Under the pieces are notes generated by a model, which had not been told where the DNA came from, searched no databases, and worked only from the letters and a program-made list of their open reading frames with translations. Source: an uncultured Pelagibacteraceae bacterium (lineage in GTDB: Bacteria > Pseudomonadota > Alphaproteobacteria > Pelagibacterales > Pelagibacteraceae). Taken from it: a stretch of 35,159 bases of DNA. The position numbers and the translations under genes are program-made. Shown here piece after piece: positions 1 to 7,679 of this stretch; the stretch's first letter is position 1; every line of letters begins with the position of its first letter. The DNA lies in NCBI GenBank assembly GCA_902528505.1, contig CABZSY010000005.1, positions 1 through 35,159 on the forward strand. The letters are read 5' to 3'.

Positions 1-2
1 CG

Positions 3-86
3 ATTTCTATCCCAATAAATTCAAGTATAAATATCAGTATAGATAGTGAGCATGAAAGTTTATTAAATTGTGTAACTCAAATCTAA
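3..86 (+). CDS. C-terminal tail of an upstream gene (partial, unidentified)
   Basis: This frame is open from the window edge to a TAA whose last A is also the A of the next gene's ATG (TAATG overlap). The 27 visible residues end in NCVTQI and have no recognisable motif. Such one-base overlaps occur elsewhere here (cysE/cysK), so a coupled upstream gene of the same operon is plausible. The other two frames close earlier (TAA at 16 and TAG at 44). Function cannot be assigned from this fragment, and the call rests on the junction geometry alone. Confidence 0.45.
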   Translation: MSIPINSSINISIDSEHESLLNCVTQI

Positions 87-1048
87 TGAAAGGTTTTGAT
101 AAAAAATATAAAAGTTTTCCTGATTATATTCTTAAAATTACAAAACAAATTTGGGAAGGTAAAGACGTTAATTCTATTGCTAATTTTTATACTGAAGATA
201 TTCCAGTGAGGTCCCCCTTTGGAGTAACCTATGGTAATAAACCAGTTATAGATGCAACATTTGCAACCTTAAGAGAATTTCCAAATAGACAATTATTAGG
301 TGAAGATGTTATTTGGAACAAAGATGCTGAAGATGGTTATCATTCATCTCATAGAATTTTAAGCAAAGGTACTCATCTTGGAGATGGTTCATATGGTAAA
401 CCATCTGGTAAAAGTATTTATTATAGAGTTATTGCTGATTGTGCATGTAAATATAATCAAGTTTATGACGAATGGATTGTAAGAGATCAGGGAGCTATGG
501 TAAGACAGCTAGGTTTTACTCCTAAAGAATTTGCTCAAAAAATAATTGAAAACGAAGGTGGTTTAGAAAATTCTAAAAAAATATTTACTTTAAAATCTGA
601 CATGAAATCAGAATACAAACCAAATCCTGCACCCAAAGACTCAGTTGGAGTAAAATATTCAAATATACTTAATACAATTTTTACCAATGATTATAATTTT
701 TCTGATTATGCAAGGGCAGCAAGTATTTACTGGCCAGGAAATAGAATTGGCCACGGAAGAGAAGATATAGAGAAATTTTGGCAATCACTAAAGGGAGCTT
801 TTAGTAATTTTAAATTTTCAACTGAACATATTGGATATTTAGAGGAGCCAGGTAAAAATCCTAAGGCCTCCATAAGATGGTTTTTGAATGCAAATCACTC
901 AAATGATACGTCAGACTTTGGAGAAGCAACAAATAAAAATATTTTTATAATGGGGATTAATCATGCTGAAATAAGTGATGGAAAAGTTATAAGAGAATGG
1001 GTTTTATTTGATGAAGTGGCTATATGGAAACAAATTTTAATGCATTGA
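86..1048 (+). CDS. Two-domain SnoaL-like / NTF2-like protein
   Basis: A 320-residue soluble protein with two tandem NTF2/SnoaL-type alpha+beta cone domains, about residues 10-150 and 195-318. The second carries typical features (a YWPGNRIGHGREDIEKFW-like helix entry and a terminal REWVLFDEVAIW strand). The family includes polyketide cyclases, small hydrolases and non-catalytic binding proteins, so the substrate is unknown. I start it at ATG 86 rather than the TTG at 68 of the ORF track, because ATG 86 overlaps the upstream stop as TAATG. Three bases separate it from the MetE-core-like gene, so the two are probably one transcript. A role in handling the compound brought in by the downstream ABC importer is inference only. 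Confidence 0.8.
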   Translation: MKGFDKKYKSFPDYILKITKQIWEGKDVNSIANFYTEDIPVRSPFGVTYGNKPVIDATFATLREFPNRQLLGEDVIWNKDAEDGYHSSHRILSKGTHLGDGSYGKPSGKSIYYRVIADCACKYNQVYDEWIVRDQGAMVRQLGFTPKEFAQKIIENEGGLENSKKIFTLKSDMKSEYKPNPAPKDSVGVKYSNILNTIFTNDYNFSDYARAASIYWPGNRIGHGREDIEKFWQSLKGAFSNFKFSTEHIGYLEEPGKNPKASIRWFLNANHSNDTSDFGEATNKNIFIMGINHAEISDGKVIREWVLFDEVAIWKQILMH

Positions 1049-1051
1049 TTT

Positions 1052-2179
1052 ATGGGTAAAATTAAAACAACTCATGTGGGAAGTTTGCCTAGATCATATG
1101 AATTATCGGACCTTTTATTTAAGAAAGACCAAAATCAAAAAATTGACTTAAATAAATTTGATAAAATAGTAACTAGAGATGTCAATGAGGTAGTTAAAAA
1201 ACAGATTGATGTAGGTATAGATATTGTAAGTGACGGTGAAATGTCAAAGATCAGCTATGCAACTTATGTTAAAGATAGATTGGATGGTTTTTCTGGTGAA
1301 AGTGAGAGAAAAGCGCCTAAAGATTTAGATGACTTTCCGTCTTACAAGGAAAGGATCGCAAGAACAGGTGGTACACCTAAATATACAAGACCATGTTGTA
1401 CCAGTGAGCTAAAAGTTAAGGACAAGTCATCTTTAACAAAAGATATTGGAAATTTTAAAGAAGCATTAAGTAAAAATAATCATAAAAGTGGTTTCATGAA
1501 TGCTGCATCTCCTGGTGTTATATCTGCTTTTTTACCAAATAAATTTTATAAAAACGATGATGAATATTTAGAAAATTTATCAAATTTAATGAAAGAGGAA
1601 TACGAAGAAATTATCTCAAATGGAATAAAATTACAGCTTGATTGTCCTGATTTAGCTCTAGCAAGACACATGACTTTTAAAGATTTAAGTGAAAAAGAAT
1701 TTTTAGTTAGAGCAGAAAAACAAATAGAGTGTCTTAACAACGCTGTAAAGAATATTGATAGTTCCAACATAAGACTTCATATCTGTTGGGGGAATTATGA
1801 GGGTCCTCATTTACACGATATTCCTCTAGAAAAGATAATGCCAATTGCTTTAAAAGCTAATGTGCAGACCTACTTAATTGAATCATCTAATCCAAGACAT
1901 TCTCATGAGTGGCAAATTTTTGAAAATTTAAAAGTTCCAAATGATAAAATAATTGCACCGGGCGTAATAGATTCAACAACTAACTTTGTAGAACATCCCG
2001 AAGTTGTAAAGAATAGAATTTTGACTTTTTCTAAAGTCATTGACGCAGAGCAATTATTAGCAGGAACAGACTGCGGATTTAGTACTTTTGCTGGCTTTGG
2101 AAACGTTGACGAAAATATAGTTTACAAAAAACTTGAGTCTCTGGTAAAAGGTTCAGAACTTGCGTCAAAAGTGATTTAA
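1052..2179 (+). CDS. MetE-core-like zinc methyltransferase (cobalamin-independent methionine synthase C-terminal family)
   Basis: This 375-residue protein matches only the C-terminal catalytic half of MetE (full MetE is about 750 residues). It opens with the family's THVGSLPR motif. The four zinc ligands are visible: His243 and Cys245 in HICWG, Glu277 in LIESS and Cys341 in GTDCGFST. Zinc-thiolate activation of a thiol for alkyl transfer is therefore expected. Known members are methionine synthases, other thiol methyltransferases and epoxyalkane:CoM transferase. Lack of the N-terminal folate-gripping half, and a SnoaL-like gene plus an ABC importer alongside, leave open a methyl donor other than polyglutamyl-methyltetrahydrofolate. 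The gene ends inside a small hairpin. Family assignment is firm; substrate is not. Confidence 0.85.
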   Translation: MGKIKTTHVGSLPRSYELSDLLFKKDQNQKIDLNKFDKIVTRDVNEVVKKQIDVGIDIVSDGEMSKISYATYVKDRLDGFSGESERKAPKDLDDFPSYKERIARTGGTPKYTRPCCTSELKVKDKSSLTKDIGNFKEALSKNNHKSGFMNAASPGVISAFLPNKFYKNDDEYLENLSNLMKEEYEEIISNGIKLQLDCPDLALARHMTFKDLSEKEFLVRAEKQIECLNNAVKNIDSSNIRLHICWGNYEGPHLHDIPLEKIMPIALKANVQTYLIESSNPRHSHEWQIFENLKVPNDKIIAPGVIDSTTNFVEHPEVVKNRILTFSKVIDAEQLLAGTDCGFSTFAGFGNVDENIVYKKLESLVKGSELASKVI

Positions 2180-2190
2180 TTATCACTTTT
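2167..2190 (+). terminator. Hairpin overlapping the stop codon of the MetE-like gene
   Basis: A 9-bp perfect stem (AAAAGTGAT / ATCACTTTT) with a 6-base loop spans the TAA stop. The trailing T-run is short, so termination may be weak. It would separate the SnoaL/MetE pair from the highly expressed binding-protein gene that begins 74 bases later. Confidence 0.35.
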
Positions 2191-2263
2191 ATTACCTTAG
2201 AGGAGTGGGTATAGTTTTCTTACTTAAATTATAATTTAACTATAAAAAAAAGAGAGAGAATAT

Positions 2264-3484
2264 ATGAGAAAAATACTTGTTACTTTATTGTTTCTATTTT
2301 TTGGAACATCTGCATTTGCAGATTGTAACATTAAAAGTGGCTCAATAAATATTTTAGCTAATGATTTTCCTGCATTGAGAACTTTCGTTGAAACATCTAA
2401 ACAATGTAAAGGAAGTGCTGATTTTAAAGTGACTCACTCATCTGAGCATAATAAAATCGCAGTGCCAGCATTAACTGCAAATCCGTCTGAATTTTCAGCA
2501 AGAATTGCTGCAAACAGTTCGATTGTTCCTTTAATGAACCAGGATTTGATTAGACCATTAGATGATCTTGTTAAAAAATATGGAAAAGGAATTCAAGACT
2601 CTCAATTAATTACAATTGATGGAAAAGTAATGGCTGTAGCATTTATGGCTAATACTCAGCACTTGTATTATAGAGAAGATATTTTAAAAGATATGGGTAT
2701 AGCAGTGCCAAAAACATATGAGGAAGTCGTTGCTGCTTCTGAAAAGATTAGAGCTTCAGGAAAAATGCAACATCCATATGCAGCTGCTTATAAAGCTGGA
2801 TGGAACTTAGCAGAAGAATTTGTAAACATGTTTATTGGTCATGGTGGTGAATTCTTTAAATCTGGAAGTGCAGAGCCAAACATTAATAACGCAAAAGGTG
2901 TTGCAACTTTAAATATGTTAAAAAAATTATCTGAATTAAGTAATCCTGATTACTTAACTCATGATAGTGAAGCAATTAAAGTAGAATGGGAGTCAGGGAA
3001 TGTTGCATTAATGACTTTGTGGGCATCTAGATCAGGAACTCTTTTAGATGATGAAGGTGATCCAAATATTACTGAAGCTACAAAACTAGCTGGACCTGCC
3101 ACTGTTGGTGGAGGAAATATTCCAGCAGCTACACTATGGTGGGATGGTTTTACTCTTGCAAAAAATAGATCAGATGCTGATGCTGATGCTACATTTAGAG
3201 CTTTAGCACATGCAGCATCAAATAAGAAAATGGTTGCTGACGCTGCTGATCAAGCTGTTTGGTTAGTGGAGGGATTTGTTCCAGGACCAAAATCTATTGG
3301 TGTAATCGAGGCTGTAAAAATGAAAGCAAAACCATATCCGATGTTGCCACAAATGGGATTAATGCATGGTGCATTAGGAAGTGAGATTGTTGAGTTTTTA
3401 CAGGGTAAAGAGTCAGCTGAACAAGCATTGAAAGACGTTGAGGCTGCTTATATCAGTAAAGCTAAAGAACAAGGCTTTCTATAA
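2264..3484 (+). CDS. ABC transporter substrate-binding protein, family 1 (CUT1-like)
   Basis: A periplasmic binding protein of 406 residues with a signal peptide cut after SAFA (mature start DCNIK). The body has the type-1 sugar-binding layout: an FSARIAAN-like strand, LYYREDILKDMGI hinge region, WESGNVALMTLWA segment and a C-terminal helical domain. Known relatives bind sugars, polyols or glycerol phosphodiesters. A GAGAG purine stretch precedes the ATG, and a TATAAT-like hexamer lies about 30 bases upstream. Two permease genes follow, separated by a strong hairpin, but no ATPase gene is present in this operon. Substrate is not predictable from sequence; neighbours (MetE-core, SnoaL, pseudo-HAD) do not resemble ordinary sugar catabolism. 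Confidence 0.88.
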   Translation: MRKILVTLLFLFFGTSAFADCNIKSGSINILANDFPALRTFVETSKQCKGSADFKVTHSSEHNKIAVPALTANPSEFSARIAANSSIVPLMNQDLIRPLDDLVKKYGKGIQDSQLITIDGKVMAVAFMANTQHLYYREDILKDMGIAVPKTYEEVVAASEKIRASGKMQHPYAAAYKAGWNLAEEFVNMFIGHGGEFFKSGSAEPNINNAKGVATLNMLKKLSELSNPDYLTHDSEAIKVEWESGNVALMTLWASRSGTLLDDEGDPNITEATKLAGPATVGGGNIPAATLWWDGFTLAKNRSDADADATFRALAHAASNKKMVADAADQAVWLVEGFVPGPKSIGVIEAVKMKAKPYPMLPQMGLMHGALGSEIVEFLQGKESAEQALKDVEAAYISKAKEQGFL

Positions 3485-3497
3485 AATCTAAAATTCT

Positions 3498-3520
3498 AAG
3501 TGGGGAATTTTTCCCCACTT
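3498..3520 (+). terminator. Intergenic hairpin between binding-protein and permease genes
   Basis: A perfect 10-bp stem (AAGTGGGGAA / TTCCCCACTT) with a 3-base TTT loop lies 14 bases after the binding-protein stop and 14 bases before the permease start. There is no T-run after it, so it is more likely an mRNA 3'-end stabiliser or partial attenuator than a full terminator. The same position carries hairpins in the other three importer operons of this window. Confidence 0.7.
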
Positions 3521-3533
3521 AATTTACATTTAG

Positions 3534-4562
3534 ATGCCTAATAAAACATTTTTTTGGTTTTTTTTACCGACAGGTTTAGCAATGATCCTGTTTATAGGGC
3601 TACCAATAATATCAACTGGCATACAATCATTTTATGCGCAGCATGATCAAATAGTAAAAGAAGTTAAAAAATGTGATCCATTTGGGTGTACCGTTTCAAT
3701 TGTTGTTGATAATGAGGAAACTTCTAAAATTAGAGAAGCAAAGCCTCTTGGAAAATTTAATGGTTTTGGAACTTACACTGACCGAAATCATTTGGCAGTT
3801 GATGAAATAAAAAAATTTTGGAATGAGACTGAGAGTATTAATGCTTTTATAGATCAAGTTACCAATCTTCCTTTTTACAAAGCTTTAATATTCACTTTAA
3901 CATACTGTTTATTTGTAACCCCAAATGTGCTTTTGTTAGGTTTTATAATAGCACTAAGCTTAAATGCGGTTGCCAGAAAAATTAGAGGACCATTAATTTT
4001 TGGAACAATTTTACCCATGATAGTAACTCCTTTAGTTGGTTCTTTGGTTTTATTTTGGATGATTGATTCTCAAGGAATAATCGGAGCAAATATTCAAAAT
4101 TTAATGAATGACCCTTATTTATCTCTTAAATCTTCAAAAACATTGACTTGGATAACAATAATAATATATGGTATTTGGCATCACTCCCCTTTTGCATTTG
4201 TAGTATTTTATGCAGCTCTTCAAACGGTTCCACAAGAACCAGTAGAGGCCGCTATTATTGACGGTGCATCAAGATTTCAAAGAATTAAACACATTGTATT
4301 ACCTCATATATATCCAGTAGTTACTTTTGTAGCATTGATCTCTTTAATGGATAATTTCCGAGTTTTTGAACCAATAATTGGATTTAGTGCAGAAGGAAGT
4401 GCACAATCTTTATCATGGTTAATTTACGATAATCTGGTTAATGAAGAAGTAATATTATTCGGCTCTGCTGCAGCAACTTCCATTATGACTATAGTTGGTA
4501 TAGCAATTTTATTAGCTCCTGTTTTAATAAGAACTTGGAAAGAATTTAGGATAGCAAGATAG
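3534..4562 (+). CDS. CUT1 ABC transporter permease (MalF-like) with enlarged periplasmic loop
   Basis: An inner-membrane permease of 342 residues with an N-terminal segment (about residues 5-30), then a soluble region of roughly 90 residues, then five further membrane segments. The cytoplasmic EAA loop that docks on the ATPase is clear (EPVEAAIIDGASRF...IVLP). The large first loop recalls the P2 loop of E. coli MalF but is shorter, and contains a CDPFGC cysteine pair that could form a disulfide. No clear Shine-Dalgarno is seen; translation may depend on the upstream transcript. It pairs with the next gene, 2 bases away, to form the heterodimeric channel. Confidence 0.88.
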   Translation: MPNKTFFWFFLPTGLAMILFIGLPIISTGIQSFYAQHDQIVKEVKKCDPFGCTVSIVVDNEETSKIREAKPLGKFNGFGTYTDRNHLAVDEIKKFWNETESINAFIDQVTNLPFYKALIFTLTYCLFVTPNVLLLGFIIALSLNAVARKIRGPLIFGTILPMIVTPLVGSLVLFWMIDSQGIIGANIQNLMNDPYLSLKSSKTLTWITIIIYGIWHHSPFAFVVFYAALQTVPQEPVEAAIIDGASRFQRIKHIVLPHIYPVVTFVALISLMDNFRVFEPIIGFSAEGSAQSLSWLIYDNLVNEEVILFGSAAATSIMTIVGIAILLAPVLIRTWKEFRIAR

Positions 4563-4564
4563 TT

Positions 4565-5446
4565 ATGGATTATGGATTAGATAAAAAAACAACAAGTTTA
4601 AAAACTTTCAATACAATTTTTATAATTGTCTGGCTTTTGATTGCTTGCTTTCCATTTATTTGGACATTTTGGGGATCTTTTAAAGTAAGAGCTGATTTCT
4701 TTTCCAGATCAGATTGGTGGTATGCTATTTCAGCTTTTAATACTTTAATTGAAACTGGAGGAAAATTTACTACAAACGCCTATAGTCAAGCATGGACTGA
4801 AGGAGAGTTTTGGAAGGCATCAAAAAATACAGTTATTGTTACTATTTTTGTTGTTAGTATTTCTTTATTCTTGGGAACTCTAGGCGCATATGCTCTATCA
4901 AGATCTACGAAAAATTATGCGTTTTGGTTATTAATTCTGGCCTTAATTTTTAGAGCAATGCCACACATAACCTTAGTATCTGGTTATCTTTTTCCCTTTT
5001 TTGAGCTTCAAATTTGGGGAATATTACCCACAACAATTGTTGTGTTGGTTGCTATAAATCAACCATTTACACTATGGCTTCTATATTCTTTTTTTAAAAC
5101 AGTACCTAGAGAACTTGATGAGAGTGCTTTGATAGATGGATGTTCATACTTTCAAACTTTCAGACACATTATAATGCCAGTAATGTGGCCAGGGGTGATA
5201 ACTGCAGGATTGTTTAGTTTAATGTTAGCCTATAATGATTTCACTGTAACTGCATTACTATTAAATCAAGAAAATCACACAATGGTACCCAAGATACAAA
5301 GTTATTTAGGAACTAACCAACATGAGGGAAATTTAATGTGGGCCGTATCATCCGTTGTATCAGCCACAGCTCCTCTTTTTATTTTGGTAATGTTTTTTCA
5401 ACGACAAATTATTAGTGGTCTGACAGCTGGAGCTATCAAAGGTTGA
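4565..5446 (+). CDS. CUT1 ABC transporter permease (MalG-like)
   Basis: A 293-residue six-segment inner-membrane permease. The EAA loop appears as ELDESALIDGCSYF...IIMP, and the C-terminus FQRQIISGLTAGAIKG is the classic MalG-type tail. It follows the MalF-like gene by 2 bases, and its TGA stop overlaps the start of the HAD-like gene. Together they form the membrane part of an importer whose ATP-hydrolysing subunit is not in this operon; the MalK-like ATPase at 17662-18756 or one elsewhere in the genome would have to serve. The MalG assignment is secure; the substrate is unknown. Confidence 0.9.
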   Translation: MDYGLDKKTTSLKTFNTIFIIVWLLIACFPFIWTFWGSFKVRADFFSRSDWWYAISAFNTLIETGGKFTTNAYSQAWTEGEFWKASKNTVIVTIFVVSISLFLGTLGAYALSRSTKNYAFWLLILALIFRAMPHITLVSGYLFPFFELQIWGILPTTIVVLVAINQPFTLWLLYSFFKTVPRELDESALIDGCSYFQTFRHIIMPVMWPGVITAGLFSLMLAYNDFTVTALLLNQENHTMVPKIQSYLGTNQHEGNLMWAVSSVVSATAPLFILVMFFQRQIISGLTAGAIKG

Positions 5447-6105
5447 TAAAATATAGGGCTTTATTATTTGGATCAATTGGGACCATTGTTGAAACGTCTG
5501 AAATTCAAAGAAGATCATTTAATATTGCATTTAAAATTGCAGGTCTTAAATGGAATTGGACAAAGGAAATTTACAAAAATTTACTCATTAAATCTGGTGG
5601 TGAAGAAAGAATATTGAGATATGCAAAACAAACTAAAAGCAATGTTAATTCCAAAAATTTAATCGAATTAAAAACAAAAATATTTAATAGCTACTTAAAA
5701 AAAAATAAACTTAAATTAAGAACTGGCATTAAGGAAATAATAAAATATTGTAAACAACAAGAAATCAAACTAGCTTTAGTTTCTTCAACCTCTAAAAATA
5801 ATATAAATTCAATTTTTTTTTGTTTAAGGGACAGTTTAAATAAAAAGGATTTTGATTTTATTGGTAATTCAAAATTAGTTAAAAAACCTAAACCATCTGC
5901 TGAAATATACAAATTGGCTTTAAAAAAACTTAGACTAAAACCTAAAGATTGCATTGCAATAGAGGATACTCAAGTAAGCCTTAATTCTGCAATAAAAGCT
6001 AGATTGAAATGTTTTATATTTCCAGGAAATTTTCACAGGTCTAAAAAATTTAATGGTGCCTTTAAAGAAATAAATAAAATAAATAAAAATATATTTAAAT
6101 CTTAA
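5443..6105 (+). CDS. HAD-superfamily protein with both catalytic aspartates lost (pseudo-phosphatase)
   Basis: A 220-residue protein with the CbbY/phosphoglycolate-phosphatase type layout: motif I at residues 8-14, cap domain to about 85, motif II LVSST, motif III lysine in KKPKPSAEIY and motif IV CIAIEDTQVS. Motif I should read F-D-x-D-G-T; here it reads LFGSIGT, so the nucleophile (position 10, Gly) and the general acid (position 12, Ile) are both absent while the later motifs are kept. The start is a TTG overlapping the permease stop (TTGA), implying coupled translation. It is probably non-catalytic, perhaps a binding or regulatory partner for the transporter, but that role is inference. 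Confidence 0.8.
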   Translation: MIKYRALLFGSIGTIVETSEIQRRSFNIAFKIAGLKWNWTKEIYKNLLIKSGGEERILRYAKQTKSNVNSKNLIELKTKIFNSYLKKNKLKLRTGIKEIIKYCKQQEIKLALVSSTSKNNINSIFFCLRDSLNKKDFDFIGNSKLVKKPKPSAEIYKLALKKLRLKPKDCIAIEDTQVSLNSAIKARLKCFIFPGNFHRSKKFNGAFKEINKINKNIFKS

Positions 6106-6563
6106 GTTTCAGGAACAAACAATAGGCACAAACCATTATTACAAAATCTTTTTCCAGTAGCTGTTGGGCCATCGAGAAAAACATGTCCATGATGAGCACC
6201 ACAATTTGCACAATGGTATTCTATTCTTTTCATGCCAAAAGAATAATCTATTTTAGTTTTAAAAGCACCTGGGAGTGCCTCACTAAAAGATGGCCAACCA
6301 GTTCCACTATCAAACTTAGCCTCAGATGAAAACAATTTGGCTCCACAATTAGCACAAAGATAAAATCCTTTTCTTTTCTCATTAAGTAATTTACTTGTAA
6401 ATGCTCTTTCTGTGCCTTCATTAAACATGATTTCTTTTTGTTTTTTAGTTAAATTTTTATTGATAATTTTTTTAATTTCCGAAAAAGCAAATTTGTAAGG
6501 GGCAAGAAGTAACGAAAAAAATGACAGACTTACAATTTTTATAAAGTTTCTTTTTTTGTACAT
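6102..6563 (-). CDS. msrB: Exported peptide-methionine (R)-S-oxide reductase MsrB
   Basis: A 153-residue MsrB with an N-terminal hydrophobic segment (residues 8-28) suggesting export or membrane anchoring, so it likely repairs oxidised methionine in periplasmic proteins. Zinc-site cysteines are present (CANC at 70-73 and CANC at 118-121), as is the family block SGTGWPSF and the catalytic Cys141 in RFCNNG. An additional Cys146 lies nearby; whether it helps resolve the disulfide is unknown. The 3' end overlaps the convergent HAD-like gene by 4 bases. It is divergent from a rhodanese gene. Confidence 0.93.
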   Translation of the reverse strand: MYKKRNFIKIVSLSFFSLLLAPYKFAFSEIKKIINKNLTKKQKEIMFNEGTERAFTSKLLNEKRKGFYLCANCGAKLFSSEAKFDSGTGWPSFSEALPGAFKTKIDYSFGMKRIEYHCANCGAHHGHVFLDGPTATGKRFCNNGLCLLFVPET

Positions 6564-6635
6564 TCTATACTCATACGAAAAAAATTTATTATTTCAATAA
6601 ACACCTGTGTCACAACAAAAATAAAAATTAAATAA

Positions 6636-6663
6636 TTCACTTTTGTAGAATCTTAGCTACAAT
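6636..6663 (+). promoter_or_regulatory. Possible promoter with inverted repeat upstream of the rhodanese gene
   Basis: A TTCACT hexamer, 16-base spacer and TACAAT resemble a sigma-70 promoter 33 bases before the rhodanese ATG. An inverted repeat TTGTAG-N8-CTACAA (6643-6662) covers the spacer and -10, where a repressor could bind. Only sequence resemblance supports this. The gene itself has a strong AAAGGAG site 5 bases before its ATG. Confidence 0.3.
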
Positions 6664-6695
6664 CTAAAAAAAAATATTAAATTCAAAGGAGAATA

Positions 6696-7061
6696 ATGAA
6701 AAAATTTGAAGAACTAATGAGCGTTAGTAACGAGATTGAAAATATAACTGCAGAGGATGCAAAGAAAAAAATTAATGACCCAAATGTTCAATTTATTGAT
6801 GTTAGAGATAAAGAAAGTTTTTCAAAGGGTACTATAGGCAATGCGGTACACATGGATAGAGGTCTACTTGAATTTTACTTGGCTGAAGGAAGCCCTCTTG
6901 AAAACAAAATTTTTAAAGACAATCCAGAAAAAGAATATGTAGTTTTTTGTGGTGTAGGTGGACAGGGGACATTAGCTACCAAAACTATGAAGGATATGGG
7001 AATAAAAAATGTAAAAAATATTTCTGGTGGTATGGCTGAGTGGAATAAAATTAAAGATTAA
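6696..7061 (+). CDS. Single-domain rhodanese-like sulfurtransferase
   Basis: A 121-residue cytoplasmic rhodanese domain. The entry strand FIDVRDKESFSKGTIGNAVHM is the usual CH2A-type pattern (D-V-R), and the active-site loop VVFCGVGGQGTLA places the persulfide-carrying cysteine at residue 85. Single-domain rhodaneses move sulfane sulfur or detoxify sulfide or cyanide; the acceptor is not evident. A strong AGGAG site supports the ATG at 6696. The cysE-cysK pair lies nearby but is not co-transcribed, so any link to sulfur metabolism is only suggestive. The 3' end overlaps the convergent LysE-family gene by 11 bases. Confidence 0.9.
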   Translation: MKKFEELMSVSNEIENITAEDAKKKINDPNVQFIDVRDKESFSKGTIGNAVHMDRGLLEFYLAEGSPLENKIFKDNPEKEYVVFCGVGGQGTLATKTMKDMGIKNVKNISGGMAEWNKIKD

Positions 7062-7671
7062 TTGAATAAATTATTTCACTAACCACATATAAAGTAATTA
7101 TAAACATTATAAAAATTATTATCCAATTAATTATATTCCAAATTTTTTCATTATTTAGATATTTTGAAAAATAATTTGATGCATATCCAATAAAAAAGAA
7201 AAAAAGTGTTGAGGCTATAGAAGCTCCAATACCAAAGATTATTTTATCATTTAACAAAAAATTTTTCGAAAAATTACCTAAAAAAAACACAGTATCTGAA
7301 TAAACGTGAGGATTTAAATAAGTAAAACCTAAAGTCTTAAAAATTATACTAATTAAAGAAATTTTTTTAAAATTTTGATTTAAATCAATTTTTTTACTAT
7401 TCAATTTTATTTTTGAATAAATAAAATGAACTAAAAAGAAAAGTAAAAGAATATTAAAAATTAATTCAATTGTAGAAGTAAAATATTGATCAAAATAATA
7501 AAAAAGAAAAATACCTACAAAAATTAGGAGACAATCTGAAATTGAGCAAATGAAACAAACTGTAAATGTAAATTGTTTCTTTAAGCCCTGCTCTATTACA
7601 AATATATTTTGAGCCCCAATAGCTAAGATTAAACTTAGGCTGGTAAAGAAACCTAATAATAAAAATTCCAA
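7051..7671 (-). CDS. LysE/ArgO-family amino-acid exporter
   Basis: A 206-residue six-segment membrane protein with the LysE-superfamily N-terminus (LILAIGAQNIFVIEQGL). Known members export lysine or arginine. The GAQN motif favours the LysE/ArgO branch over RhtB. The start is a TTG with no clear Shine-Dalgarno, 8 bases after the regulator's stop, so it probably relies on read-through from the upstream regulator and VOC genes. The exported compound could be controlled by the adjacent winged-helix protein. Family is well supported; the exact substrate is not. Confidence 0.85.
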   Translation of the reverse strand: MEFLLLGFFTSLSLILAIGAQNIFVIEQGLKKQFTFTVCFICSISDCLLIFVGIFLFYYFDQYFTSTIELIFNILLLFFLVHFIYSKIKLNSKKIDLNQNFKKISLISIIFKTLGFTYLNPHVYSDTVFFLGNFSKNFLLNDKIIFGIGASIASTLFFFFIGYASNYFSKYLNNEKIWNIINWIIIFIMFIITLYVVSEIIYSINL

Positions 7672-7679
7672 AATATTTA

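Noticed and set aside
68-85. TTG start for the first SnoaL-like gene
   Set aside because: ATG 86 overlaps the stop of an upstream frame, and the six extra residues add nothing to the family alignment.
1546-1770. Minus-strand 74-residue ORF inside the MetE-like gene
   Set aside because: It is the antisense shadow of a well-conserved coding region and has no ribosome site or family pattern. The same holds for the other antisense ORFs, for example 5691-5954, 11126-11428, 13017-13262, 23634-23963 and 29962-30474.
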